A stretch of 64,000 nucleotides of DNA from Datnioides undecimradiatus (taxonomy: Eukaryota; Chordata; Actinopteri; Lobotiformes; Datnioididae): assembly GCA_008933995.1 (NCBI GenBank), contig WARS01000036.1:22348785-22412784 (forward strand), written 5' to 3'. The notes under the pieces were generated by a model. It was not told the origin of the DNA, ran no database searches, and saw nothing but the letters and a program-made list of their open reading frames with translations. Position numbers and translations under genes: made by a program. This document shows, one piece after another, positions 1-10,199 of the stretch (position 1 is the stretch's first letter; every line of letters begins with the position of its first letter).

Positions 1-883
1 TTCAATCACAGATTAACAGAAATCCTCATTTCAGCTGCAGAATCAAATGCTAATCCATCTGTGTTTTTGCTCAGTTCAGAGCAGATTACAGCCGGCCGCT
101 GTGTCACTGATACAAGAGAAGGTGGACAACACGCACCACACACCACACACCACAACCACACACACACACAGGGGTGGACGGTGGCCTGCAGGTCCAATAA
201 TCTGTGTCAGAGCTCAACATCAGATCAGGTCACACAGATCAGACTCTTCACAATAAAAGCACAGGGTCTCATCACATGCTAACAGGACTCTTTAAATACA
301 TCATCAGATTTGACCTCGTTATGCTGACACTGTAATTATCCTCATTAACCCTTTCACACCTGAGCCTGTCCTGTAAGTGCTTTTGCCCATTTTACCTGGA
401 ACTTTCAATACCTGGCTGTTATATACTATTAGCTGCATGTTAGAAGAGTGTGATGACAGTTGAAAAAGACAAAAACAGAATTGGATTTTAGAGTTTTAGT
501 GAACAAACAACACTGTAATTATATTTGAATAGCAGATTTTGCATGTTATATTTGAAATTTGAAGAGTATAAAACTATTTCCAGTAAAATTTGAGAGTCTG
601 TGTCTCATAATGTGAGTAAACAGACCATAAAATGGAAACTTTCTCCACTGCTGTGTGTAGTGGGAACGAAGCGGCTGATTCGCGGGCTTCTGGGACATTC
701 GCAAGTGAAATTACCGTAATAACTCCATTTTGGCTGTAAAGCGCAACATCTCAGCTTTCAGAAACCGTTTAATTTTTTCCGATAGCACAAACCATGACGT
801 AATTACTGTAATCCAAAGCGTCGCCGGCGACACGTTCGGTGTTTAAGGGTTAATGACTTTATTCCATGTTGTGTGTAACTCAC
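1..883. other. gtdc1 intron continuing off the left edge; no gene seen
   Basis: No open frame with recognisable homology is present. The segment holds a short CA-rich patch near 128-170, AT-rich sequence at 400-600 and a CpG-rich stretch around 660-840. The next gtdc1 exon expected after WPHRW was looked for on the minus strand and not found. Confidence 0.6.
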
Positions 884-1003
884 CACCTGTGGGGCCAGAC
901 AATGTGCAGAGGCTTCACCTGTTCTTCAGGGACCCCCTTTCTAACTGGTCTCTGGTCTGGTTCAGGGTCAGAGGTGGACTGATGTGGATCTTCCTGCTCA
1001 CAC
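884..1003 (-). CDS. gtdc1: gtdc1 exon (linker to LHIVWPHRW)
   Basis: This 120-nt exon is open in the phase required by the preceding exon. It encodes a charged linker ([17 protein letters not shown], then [12 protein letters not shown]) followed by LHIVWPHRW, the conserved start of the C-terminal GT4-like domain. The donor is AGGTG|GTGAGT. The acceptor GTGGCAG has a weak pyrimidine tract. The intron between this and the previous exon is only 131 nt. Confidence 0.93.
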
Positions 1004-2434
1004 CTGCCACCATCATGTGATCCAAAGGAGAGGCACAGGGGGGCGCCACTGGTTCACTTTGATCATGTGACACTACACTCTTTAAAATCTGCCATTTTAT
1101 TCTATTTTATTCTAGTTTAATGACTCTTTGTTACCGTGGCGACTGCTGCTCGTCCTGCGGTGTGATGATGTCATCAACAGGAGGCATGTGTGCAGGTCTG
1201 CGGAGGAGCTTGTGTTTGGGCAGCAGCCTGAAAAACCAGTAGGACAAACAAAATGCTGAAACTTCCAATGCTCCTGAGGGGTCCTAAACGCCTCATCACC
1301 ATGGTGGAGGAGTGGTGAGGCAATGAACTAACAGAGGAACTGACAGACAGACAGACAGTCAGTCAGACAGGCAGACAGACAGGTAGACAGACAGACAGAC
1401 AGGCAGGCAGGCAGACAGACAGGCAGTCAGACAGACAGGCAGGCAGACAGTCAGACAGAGAGACAGACAGTGGTTTCAGGGAGTCGTTGAGCTTCAGTCG
1501 GTTTTTCCTCTGATGAAACATCTCGACTCAATAATCCATTTTAGAAATTGGATGTTTGACTGGAGGCAATAAAAAGGGGGGGGGGGGGGGCGCAATTATG
1601 TTATTGATAAATCCACAGTAATCTGTGTGATGACCTCACCTCTGTGAGGGTGATTAAAGAATTAAAGATGAAGGTCAAAAATCATTTCAACTCATTTTCT
1701 TTATTGGTCATAACCTGAAGACGTCTCAGGGACTCCTGGACTCTGCAGAACTCTGCAGGACCCTGCAGGATCCACCTGTGACAGGGACTGGTTAAAACCA
1801 GCTGATGTATCCTTTACAGGCTCTTGGGCCTGAAGTTGTCCTGGTTCCTGGTCTCACCTCAGAGGTTTCTGTCACTTTGAGACCATCTCATCAGCTGTGT
1901 GTGTGTGTGTGTGTGTTGGGGGGGTGGGTCATTACAGCACATTAAGCTCCACATTAGACAGGACGAGACGAGCCTGCAGTCACAACCAACTGCTGCCATT
2001 GAGTCCAGAGTTAGACCGGCCTCATGGTGGAGGTCTCTGGTGGTTTGAGGGACAGTAAGTGATGTAATGGTCATGTGGAGGACAAACTGTGACATCAGGG
2101 ACGAAGACCTGCAGGTTCAGCCACCACACCTGGGAGCTGCTTTCTGATTGGACAGAGGTTTCTCTGATCTGTCCAATGAGCAGAGACTGGAGCTGTGCAG
2201 CTCGTCAGGTTTAATTAAAGCTTCATTATTATCAAATAAAAACTGAAACAAAGGAGAAAAATACATGCTGTTTCAGTTAATTAGAGGTCATAAATAGTGA
2301 CATCAAAGGTCCCTTCTCCCTCAACGGCTGCTAGCTAACGTGTTTGGCCTGTTACCTGATATCATTAGCAACACTTAAAACTGGCTGTCTACCACTGATC
2401 TGTGGTCTGGCTCCTCCTACCTGCCACTGCTACC

Positions 2435-2468
<34 letters not shown>

Positions 2469-2660
2469 GTCCTGCTAACAGCAGCCATAGTTAGGACTCT
2501 ACTGTTCTACTGAACTCGCCACTACTGTCATTTTCATCTCTATGTACAACTGAATCTGTATTGTATTTTCGCTCTCTCTCTCCCCTACTGCCCCCCCCCA
2601 CCCATCTCTCTCCCTCTGTCTCTCTCTCTCCCCTCCTGTCTCTCTCTCTCTCTCTCCCCT

Positions 2661-2698
<38 letters not shown>

Positions 2699-3472
2699 CA
2701 GCTGGTCAGGGCAGATCCAGGATCAGTCCCAGGTGTCAGGAAGTCTCTCCTGCCTCTGTCTCCAGGTGTTTGCTGGTGGTGGAGCTGCTGGGTGTGATTA
2801 ACAGTAATGAGTGTGTTCTCTGCTCTGACTGTAAAGAGCCCTGAGGTGACTTGTGCTGTTAATTGGCGCACTATAAATGAAATTGAATTGATTATTCATG
2901 ATTGGTGAGGTTTTCGGGTCCTGAAAAAGCAGCAGGAGTGAGACCCTCTTCTGGTCTGGACTGTCTTCACCCAACATCACCCTGTTTCTGTGTGAACTGC
3001 TCCTTTAATTCTGCCAGATGAAGGTTTTAAACCCTGATGAACCTGCACAGACTGCTGGACTCTGCTGGACTCTCTGAGGTCAGACCTTGAGCGCCGGACC
3101 TGATCTGTGCAATCTGCAGTTTGATTACAGTTTGACGACTCTCCACGAATCACAGCGCCGGCTGATGAAGCAGGAAGTCTGTTAATCACGTTTAATCTGT
3201 GGCGATGAAAACAGCTGCCAGCCACCTTCCTCCTGTCCGTGAGGAGCTCACGTCAGCCTGATCCTCCACCATGATGGGGGAGGGGTGGAGGACCTACTTT
3301 GAGTTGGGGGTGTGTGGCGTGGGGGGGGCCTGTTTGCTGGTGACTCCACTGTCGGTGCCAGAATCAACCACAAGTGGCTCCATATGTCTGTTTGAAGTAA
3401 CTGTGATGAAGAGGAACGAATTAAAGATCAAACCAACGCCGTGATCTGTCCTTAATACCACACACACAAACA

Positions 3473-3513
<41 letters not shown>

Positions 3514-5714
3514 ACACACACACAGACCAGCCTGATGTTACCCTGACATCGCTGCGAGCACCAAAGAAGAAGAAGTGTGCCTGAGTTGCACTGAAGAGGC
3601 TCGAGCAGGAGTTTTTGGGAAACTTCAACAGGATTTGATTATAGATTCAAGACAGACAGAGTCCAAACGATTCAAACCAATTTACAGAGCAGCAAAAGAA
3701 CAGGACCTGATAAAACCCAAATACACTGCCAGACCAGGTCCCAGACCAGGTCTGAGTTACTAAGAACCAAGTGGACCCATAGAGACCATTAGGTTGTTTA
3801 AAACCAACAAAAAGCTGAGTTCCACTGCAGACTGTGTGGCGTCCGTGGTCACCAGAGATTGAATTTTATTTAGGGGGCCACAGAGACAAAGCATCAACAC
3901 CTGGATCAGGACTAATCAGATCCAGCTTCACAGTGGAACACCTGATGACCAGCAGATCCCGACAGCTGCACAAAGACTGACCACAGACCGCCTGAAAGGA
4001 GAATAAAAGGTTCTCCAGAATCAGACACCTGCTGGTCACGTGGCATCCACATTGATCTGAGTCCACAGTCCTCAGAGACGAGTCGGGTCCTGCTGCTCCG
4101 CCGTGATGGATGAGAGGTCTTTGTGTCCCGCCGCAGGTTTCTGCTGGCTCGGGTCAATCACTATTAAATTACAAAAGTCCAGCACTCAAAGGCTGATTGA
4201 TAGATGGATACCACAAACAGGCCGACCACAAAGAGTCTGGAGGCCTCAGAGCTCTCGCACTCTGCAGACTCACAAAGACCTGGGCCCGCTTTGTTTGTGT
4301 CTTCTGTGACGTCACAGCAACAACCGACCTGCAAACTGAAGGCTGGTGAGCAGGATGCGCTCTGGAAACAGGAAGTGAAGTAAACTGAAGAGTGCTCATT
4401 TGAGTTAATTACTGCACAAGCACTGAACAAACTGCTTAAATGTGAAGTTTTCAATGGACATTAAGTTGTAGCTGAAAGGAGCTTAAGTATAAAGGAGCTG
4501 TGAACACCAAAAGTAAATACACTGCAAACTAACTGTTCATAACATATGAATTGTCTGCATGTATGTGAGTTGAAACTGAAAGGAGCTGACGTGTGGTCAG
4601 CAGTGGGAGATTAAAGCAGCTGAAATCAACTGAAGTGAAGTTGCTGAAAGCCTTAAAGCTGAGTTCAAGTTCCTGAATCTGAGTAAAGTTCTTCTGTTTC
4701 CACATTAATGCAAAATGAAAGTGATTCTGAGTTCAGGTCTGAGGACGTCAGCTGGACGAGATGAAGATTAATGACCAGACATTATTTCTGATCTCAGGGA
4801 CTTTTTATTCATATATCAGTTATTAATATATTTAATTAATGTAAGCCTTTCTTCTCAGTGAAACTTTCATCAGTTTCATGTGACGTTCAGTTTTTTTTTC
4901 AGCCTGTTTGTCAGAGACACTGGACCAGTCCCTGGGACTGTTGGACCAGTCGCTGTTCAAACATTTAACATAAAGTAATGTTTTACAGATGACTACAAAC
5001 TGTTCACACGCTGAACAGTTTGGTGAATCGTCCTCCATCTGAGCTCATCATTTTAATACATCAATACATTTGTTTCTGTGAGCATTTTGTGTTTTTAAAG
5101 AGCCGGACTCAGGGTGTTTGGTGGGGAGGCCGAGGGCATGTGGAGGGATTGTCGGCCATGCATATCATCATTTACTTACACTCTGTGAGTTTGCTTTGGA
5201 TCAGACACATTAGCATCTGAAAATGAGAAACACTGGAGGCGAGAGGCCGAGTCATCCTGCAGCTCAGTGCTGATACTAGCAGACATATTAATACAGGCAG
5301 AGCACTGACCCACACTGCTTACACATCACATACACACACGGGTCTGCAGATGGCAAACACTAAAAACAACACAGTCGACTTCTGCCAGTGGCCTCTGCTG
5401 TTTCTCAGGATCTACTATGATGCGCTGAGATCAACTGAGATCCACTGTGAAACATCTGGGCACCGATGGGCTGAGATCAGACCTTCATGTTCAGGATGAT
5501 TTGTAAAAACTTTACTGATCCTCTGACTTTTCATCATGTCAACATGTTTATGATCAATAATTAAATAGTCTAATGATACAATGTTATTAAAACAAAAAAA
5601 TAAACACAAATGATTAAGGTGTTTATTATTAATTTCGGTTTAAACTGAAAACTGAACACATGGAACTGCCAGACTGTCAAATGTGACTGTGACAAAGTTT
5701 CTGTGATAGAGGTG

Positions 5715-5779
<65 letters not shown>

Positions 5780-7828
5780 GCGTGTGAGTGTGCCGGTGGG
5801 GTGTCACGTGACTGCTTTCATCTCCTCCACTTGTTGATTAATTTTTATTGAGTACAGTCCCACCCATCCCTGAACCTGTGGTGTTGCTCCCAGTTTAACC
5901 AGTAATCCCAGTGAGATTTACTGATGTCAGTTTGTCACTTTGATGTGAACAAACAGCTGCTGTTCATTTAAACTCAACCAGAAAACAGATCAGCTTACAG
6001 CAGCCCCACACAGACACTGACAGTAATCTGTGCAATCATGTCATCAGATTTACAATATTAATATCTTTTAATAACAATAATTTAATAATATTCCAACCTG
6101 CTGAAATTCTCAGCTGTCAACAGCACTGATGGATGAGAACAAACCTTCAACAGATGCTCTCCATAACTCAAAAAATCCATCAAACATCATGAAAATAAAA
6201 GGTTAATATCCACAAACCTTCACATATAAATCCTAATGCTGCATATCTGCCACTGATTGATGACAAAATCTATCTTTGTTTCTGTGTATTCATATATGAT
6301 TGATTATAACCAGTCAACCATCTCCTGTCCAGATCCTCATTAAAACTCTGCCTGTCTAATGAAACTCGTTAACCTGACGAGGACCACCACACTGACCTGC
6401 TGACATCATGGAACTGGACCGGGTAGTACAGGACCACACACTTAGGCCGGATCAGCAGGTCCAGGTCTTTGGGTCTGTGGTCTGGCATCTTCTTCATGAA
6501 GGAGGAGATGGAGGACAGGAAGGACTCCATGTTGAAGACAGAGTTAAATGCCACCACGTCTGACACCAAGCTGCCGACACACACAGAATCATCTGATAAA
6601 CACTTAGTTAGCTAATAAAACTGATATGTTAGGTTCAATAAGTTTCAAAGGTTCAATGAGTAAGCTAAAAGCTTCACATGTTAGCTAAAGCGGCAATCCT
6701 AGCTAAAGATTTATTAAGGTAGCTAAAGTTCAATGTGTTACCTAACGGTTGAGTTGGTTAGCTAAAAGTTCAGTAAGACAGCTACAGGTTCAATGAGTTA
6801 GCTAAATGTTCAGTTAGTTAGCTAAAGGTTCAATGTGTTACCTAACGGTTCAGTTGGTTAGCTAAAAGTTCAGTAAGTTAGCTACAGGTTTAATGAATTA
6901 GCTAAAGGTTCAGTTAGTTAGCTAAAGGTTCAATGTGTTACCTAATGGTTCAGTAAGTTAGCTAAAGGTTCAGTAAGTTAGCTAATGGTTCAATGAGTAA
7001 GCTAATGGTTCAATATGTTAGCTAAAGGTCCAGTAAGTTAGCTACATTTTAGAGTGAATACATCATGGTGTCAGCACTCTGACAGACCAGCTGTCTACAG
7101 AAACTCACACAGTCTGATATTTCTGATCAGCTCTTAGCACTATCACTGATACTGATAAACGTAATAAGCTGATATGACACACATTTAACATATCAAAATC
7201 AAACCTGACAGTCAGAGCTAATGTGGTGCTAACATTGAAAACTGCTGGTTTGATATAAACACAGAGCTGTGGTGGAGGCTGGTGGAGGCTGATGGAGGCT
7301 TTGTGCTGCATTTTAATTGAAATGAGTGAAGTAATCTGGCTGTGATCCAATCAGAGGCCTCTAAATGATCAGTTATTGAATGCTGCTGTAACAACATTAG
7401 AGGAGATGGAGAGACTGGACTTATTGACATGCTGCCCTGCAGATCAACAACAATCAGTTTGCTCTTTACTGTTGGACAGCTGATTAATGACAACTAGAAC
7501 CACTTCAATTACACACACAGCATCATGTCAAAGCAGCTCATTAACCAATCATGTCACAACAGCTCATTAACCAATCATGTGCAGCCTGACACACTCATTA
7601 AGACAAACGGGTGCAGCTGAAATGAGCCAATAAACAGTGAAATAATGCAGCACTTTCATAGTGTTTTCATGTTCATATTGTTGGATAAATAATAAATAAT
7701 CAGTCAGACTTATTTATTATTACAGTATCATTACTTCCACCTGGTGTTGAGGAGTAACTGATTACATGTACAGGCATTACGTATTCAGAATACAAATTAT
7801 GAGTAACTGTACTCTGTTACAGTTAGTT

Positions 7829-7871
<43 letters not shown>

Positions 7872-9674
7872 TACTCACAATAAGTTAGGGATATTGTTAT
7901 TTACATGAGTGCTTTTCCTATTTGGTCTGAATTTTAATGAAATAAGTAAAAGTTCCCTTTGATATTACTAATAATGAATGAGAAGAAACACCATTTTCAT
8001 TAGTTTAATATTTATTACCCCAAAAATTTAGACAATAACAAGGATAGCCCCAAATAACAAAAATTGACCGATGCCAGTAGCGGGTGTGTTTCCACCATTT
8101 GTCAAAGTAATGACAGCTTGACAGCTTATCGTGATGTTGTTCTGAGGCAATGCGCTCCACTCTTCCACAAGTGCTAAGCACGAGGTCTCTGCTACAGGTC
8201 ACGGGGGGTGGGGCACCATCATCCAGTCTCTGCTTCAGCTGGTCCCAGACGTGCTCTTGCGGGGTTCAGGTCAGGGACATTGCTGGCCATACCATATGAG
8301 GCACTCCGACTTCCTGGAGTCGAGCTGTGACAACTCTGGCACGATGTGGTGGAGCATTATCATCCATGAACAGAAAGTTGGGGTGTGCTGGATGAATTGG
8401 GGGATGATGATGGGTTCTATGATGTCTCTGGAGGTAAGTTAGAACGCAGTGACTGAGCCATCTACAATAACCAAATCTGTTTTGCGCTGACTGGTGATGC
8501 CTGCCCAGACTGTTGCACCTCCTCCACCAAAGTGAACCCTGGGGACCACATTGACCTCGGGTCCCATCGCTCACCTCGCTTTCTCCAGCAACGCTGACTC
8601 CACCATCATTTCTGCAGTACAAGCCTCGACACTCATCAGTGAACAGACGGTAGACCACTGCTGCATTGTCCAGGTCACATGGTCTTGTGCCCACTGCAAA
8701 CGTCAGTGGAGTCACCTGCAACGGTCGTCTGGCATTCAAGCCAAAGTGGTGGAGTCAGTTGCGAATGGTTTGTCTGGTAAAACCTAGTACCCTCACATCT
8801 CAGAACGGGCCTGCAGCTGTGGCAGTTGCATAACCATGTCTGGAGTGCATAGGTCTCTAGGGTACTGGTCATCGCTATGTGTCTGTCACTGCGGGGCTCT
8901 CCAATTTCTGGGTCTGTCACTAACTGTGCAAGTAGTTCTGTGTCTATCACCCTGGTCACAATTGCCTCCCTATCCCAAAAAATTCTGAAGTGAAACAAAC
9001 AACGATGTATGACATCCACTGAGTCTTTCACAATCCTTCCTAACTTATTGTGAGTAGTGTGTATATATAAACTATGCATCTCCCAGGAGACCTGGTATAG
9101 AACATGCAATCAAAGATTCTGATCAGTCAGGATAATGGAATCGGAGCAGGAGCTGAAGCCGGGGCCTGCACAACAGAGCCAGGGCAAGAATACGTTTTTA
9201 TCATGGAAATTCAAACAGTATTTATAAAAATACAAAAACACCCCTCTGTGTTAACATACCCTTATAATAATGCCAGAATAGATCTGCTTAGTAAGCAGGT
9301 GATTGCTGCATTCATACGCTTATAAAATGCAGTTCAATGTGGAAGTAATCCAAGTATTCAGAATACATTACTCAGATTGAGTAATGTAATGGAACACGTT
9401 ACAAATTACATTTTAGGTCATGTATTCTGTATTCTGTAATGGAATACAGTTTAAAAGTATCCTTCCCAACACTGCTTACACCAATAATAACAATAATAAT
9501 AACGTTACCATGAGAGGATCTGGTTGTATCCATACTGGAAGTCTCTCTCCTGGTCTTTCTGGACAGGATATACCAGCTGGTTCGTGGAAGCATGGACCTT
9601 CTTGGAGGTACAAATCTGGTCTGGAGAGCCACCAGCTCACACAGGTTGAGGACACAGAGTTGCTGAACAGGACT
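884..9674 (-). CDS. gtdc1: Glycosyltransferase-like domain-containing 1 / QTMAN (gtdc1), internal exons, partial
   Basis: Four minus-strand exons match vertebrate GTDC1 in order: 9674-9509, 6570-6397, 1227-1135 and 1003-884. Phases at the last three junctions agree (TG|C, AG|G, CG|G). They cover the segment from Y-R-V-L-F through [38 protein letters not shown] and PKHK to [13 protein letters not shown]1 is the GT4-like enzyme (QTMAN) that adds mannose to queuosine in the tRNA-Asp anticodon. Exons for the C-terminal half (after WPHRW) lie outside the window. The exon at 9509-9674 contains indels that break its frame, and no clear first coding exon is visible. Human GTDC1 likewise lies just downstream of ZEB2 on the same strand. 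Identity is firm; intactness is not. Confidence 0.92.
1135..1227 (-). CDS. gtdc1: gtdc1 exon (PKHK linker)
   Basis: This 93-nt exon reads [16 protein letters not shown] then [14 protein letters not shown]. It continues the frame of the previous exon and matches the human PKHK motif after DVSR. The acceptor is TTTTTCAG|G and the donor CCACG|GTAACA. Beyond PKHK the linker is poorly conserved between species, so the call rests on position, phase and the motif. Confidence 0.88.
1228..6396. other. gtdc1 intron (5.2 kb), repeat-rich, no other gene
   Basis: This intron contains a GACA/GGCA array (about 1338-1470), a G run (about 1576-1590), an ATT array (2435-2468), a CT array (about 2571-2699), CA/GT arrays (1897-1916, 3470-3525, 5716-5792) and one interspersed-repeat 3' end (2480-2892). 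Open frames up to 126 aa here are low complexity or without recognisable homology. Confidence 0.6.
2480..2892 (+). mobile_element. Interspersed repeat 3' end (fish LINE/SINE-type tail)
   Basis: The block ends with CTGTAAAGAGCCCTGAGGTG, then TTGGCGCACTATAAATGA and AAATTGAATTG. This resembles the very common teleost repeat tail (GTAAAGTGCCTTGAGA ... TTGGCGCTATATAAATAAAATTGAATTG). The body contains an expanded CT microsatellite. Family and 5' boundary are uncertain. Confidence 0.6.
6397..6570 (-). CDS. gtdc1: gtdc1 exon ([15 protein letters not shown] block)
   Basis: This 174-nt exon is fully open. It encodes [20 protein letters not shown], then [20 protein letters not shown] and a Tyr/Val-rich strand ending FHDVSR. 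The human equivalent is [18 protein letters not shown]...[17 protein letters not shown]. The acceptor is GTCGGCAG|C and the donor AGCAG|GTCAGT. This is the end of the N-terminal Rossmann-like half of the glycosyltransferase. Confidence 0.95.
6605..7045. repeat. 20-bp minisatellite, unit about GTTAGCTAAAGGTTCAGTAA
   Basis: About 20 diverged copies stand in tandem, beginning 35 bp on the intronic side of a gtdc1 splice acceptor (6571). Variant copies carry GTTACCTAACGG and GTTAGCTACAGG. On the gtdc1 sense strand each unit contains CTAAC, a consensus-like branch-point motif. Confidence 0.85.
7830..9067 (-). mobile_element. Tc1/mariner-family transposon with decayed transposase
   Basis: Terminal inverted repeats ACTACTCACAATAAGTTAGG (7870-7889) and its complement (9039-9059) bound the element, each continuing outward into TATATACACAC. 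Between them the minus strand encodes pieces of a DDE transposase. The left terminus is stretched by a TA/CA microsatellite (about 7830-7870). Confidence 0.85.
8060..9000 (-). pseudogene. Tc1/mariner transposase pseudogene
   Basis: Minus-strand fragments in more than one frame show family hallmarks: LFTDE (first catalytic Asp region), [20 protein letters not shown] (second Asp, NAPPHRA box) and, after a frameshift, P-D-L-N-P followed by the Glu-His-Val-Trp-Asp region. The catalytic Glu codon is displaced by an extra base. The N-terminal helix-turn-helix half is also broken. The copy cannot encode an active enzyme. Confidence 0.85.
9509..9674 (-). CDS. gtdc1: gtdc1 exon with several small indels (frame disrupted)
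   Basis: The exon runs from the strong acceptor TTTCCCTCTTCAG (ending 9675) to donor CATG|GTAACG at 9508. Its 3' part encodes [24 protein letters not shown], nearly identical to human GTDC1, and its 5' part encodes VLFSNSV then NLCELVAL. In between, the expected R-P-D-L-G-x-x-K-K-x-L-Y-F-H-E-N can only be followed by changing frame several times. The length (166 nt) does not fit the flanking phases; 165 or 168 would. Either the exon is decaying or the consensus is wrong here. Confidence 0.8.
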
Positions 9675-10199
9675 CTGAAGAGGGAAACATGTTCGGAAAA
9701 TAACTCATCTTAACTTCAGACATTGCTGGGGTACACCAGCCAGAAACCCAGAGCCAGGAACCTGCAGGAACCACATCTGAGTCAACATGGAGGTCCAGAG
9801 AGATGAGGAGAACACAGAGAATTATGTTACAATCAAACTGTTGTGAGAAGCAAACTACCACAAATCCATCTTAAACACAGGATCAACTCAGTCAGATCTA
9901 AATGATCCATCTCTGAGAGCAGGAAGGATAAAACAACGATTGGCGCCCCACCGCAGCCTGTTACAGCAGCACTCCAAGTTTTTTTTTCCAAACTTTCTTT
10001 CTTTTCGCAGACTCCTTTATGTTTCTAGTTTAGTTTTTTTTCTCAGTGTTTAATCTTTGAGGTCTTTGTATTTACACTATGGTCAATACATGTGTAAAGT
10101 TTATCGGCTTCTTTTTGGTCACTTTTCAAACACTTCAATATGGACAATATGCCGTATATGCAGAGATAATGCAGCGCGGAATTTTATGCGTCGATTGTT

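Larger units (their letters stand above)
7742..9474. mobile_element. hAT-like DNA element, interrupted by a Tc1/mariner copy
   Basis: The ends read TGGTGTTGAGGAGTAACTG (left) and CTTCCCAACACTG (right), approximate inverted repeats of CAGTGTTG. The interior shows the fish-repeat pattern of GTAACTGATTACATGTA / GAATACATTACTC motifs. It is flanked by 8-bp near-identical direct repeats, CTTCCACC (7734-7741) and CTTACACC (9475-9482), as expected of hAT-type insertion. No transposase of its own is visible, so it is non-autonomous. The right end lies 34 bp from the gtdc1 exon donor. Confidence 0.65.

Noticed and set aside
9721..9861. Possible decayed LPAKKWHWRAR-like gtdc1 segment upstream of the damaged exon
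   Set aside because: Only Pro-Ala and Trp-x-Trp agree, and a strong acceptor at 9675 makes this more likely intron.
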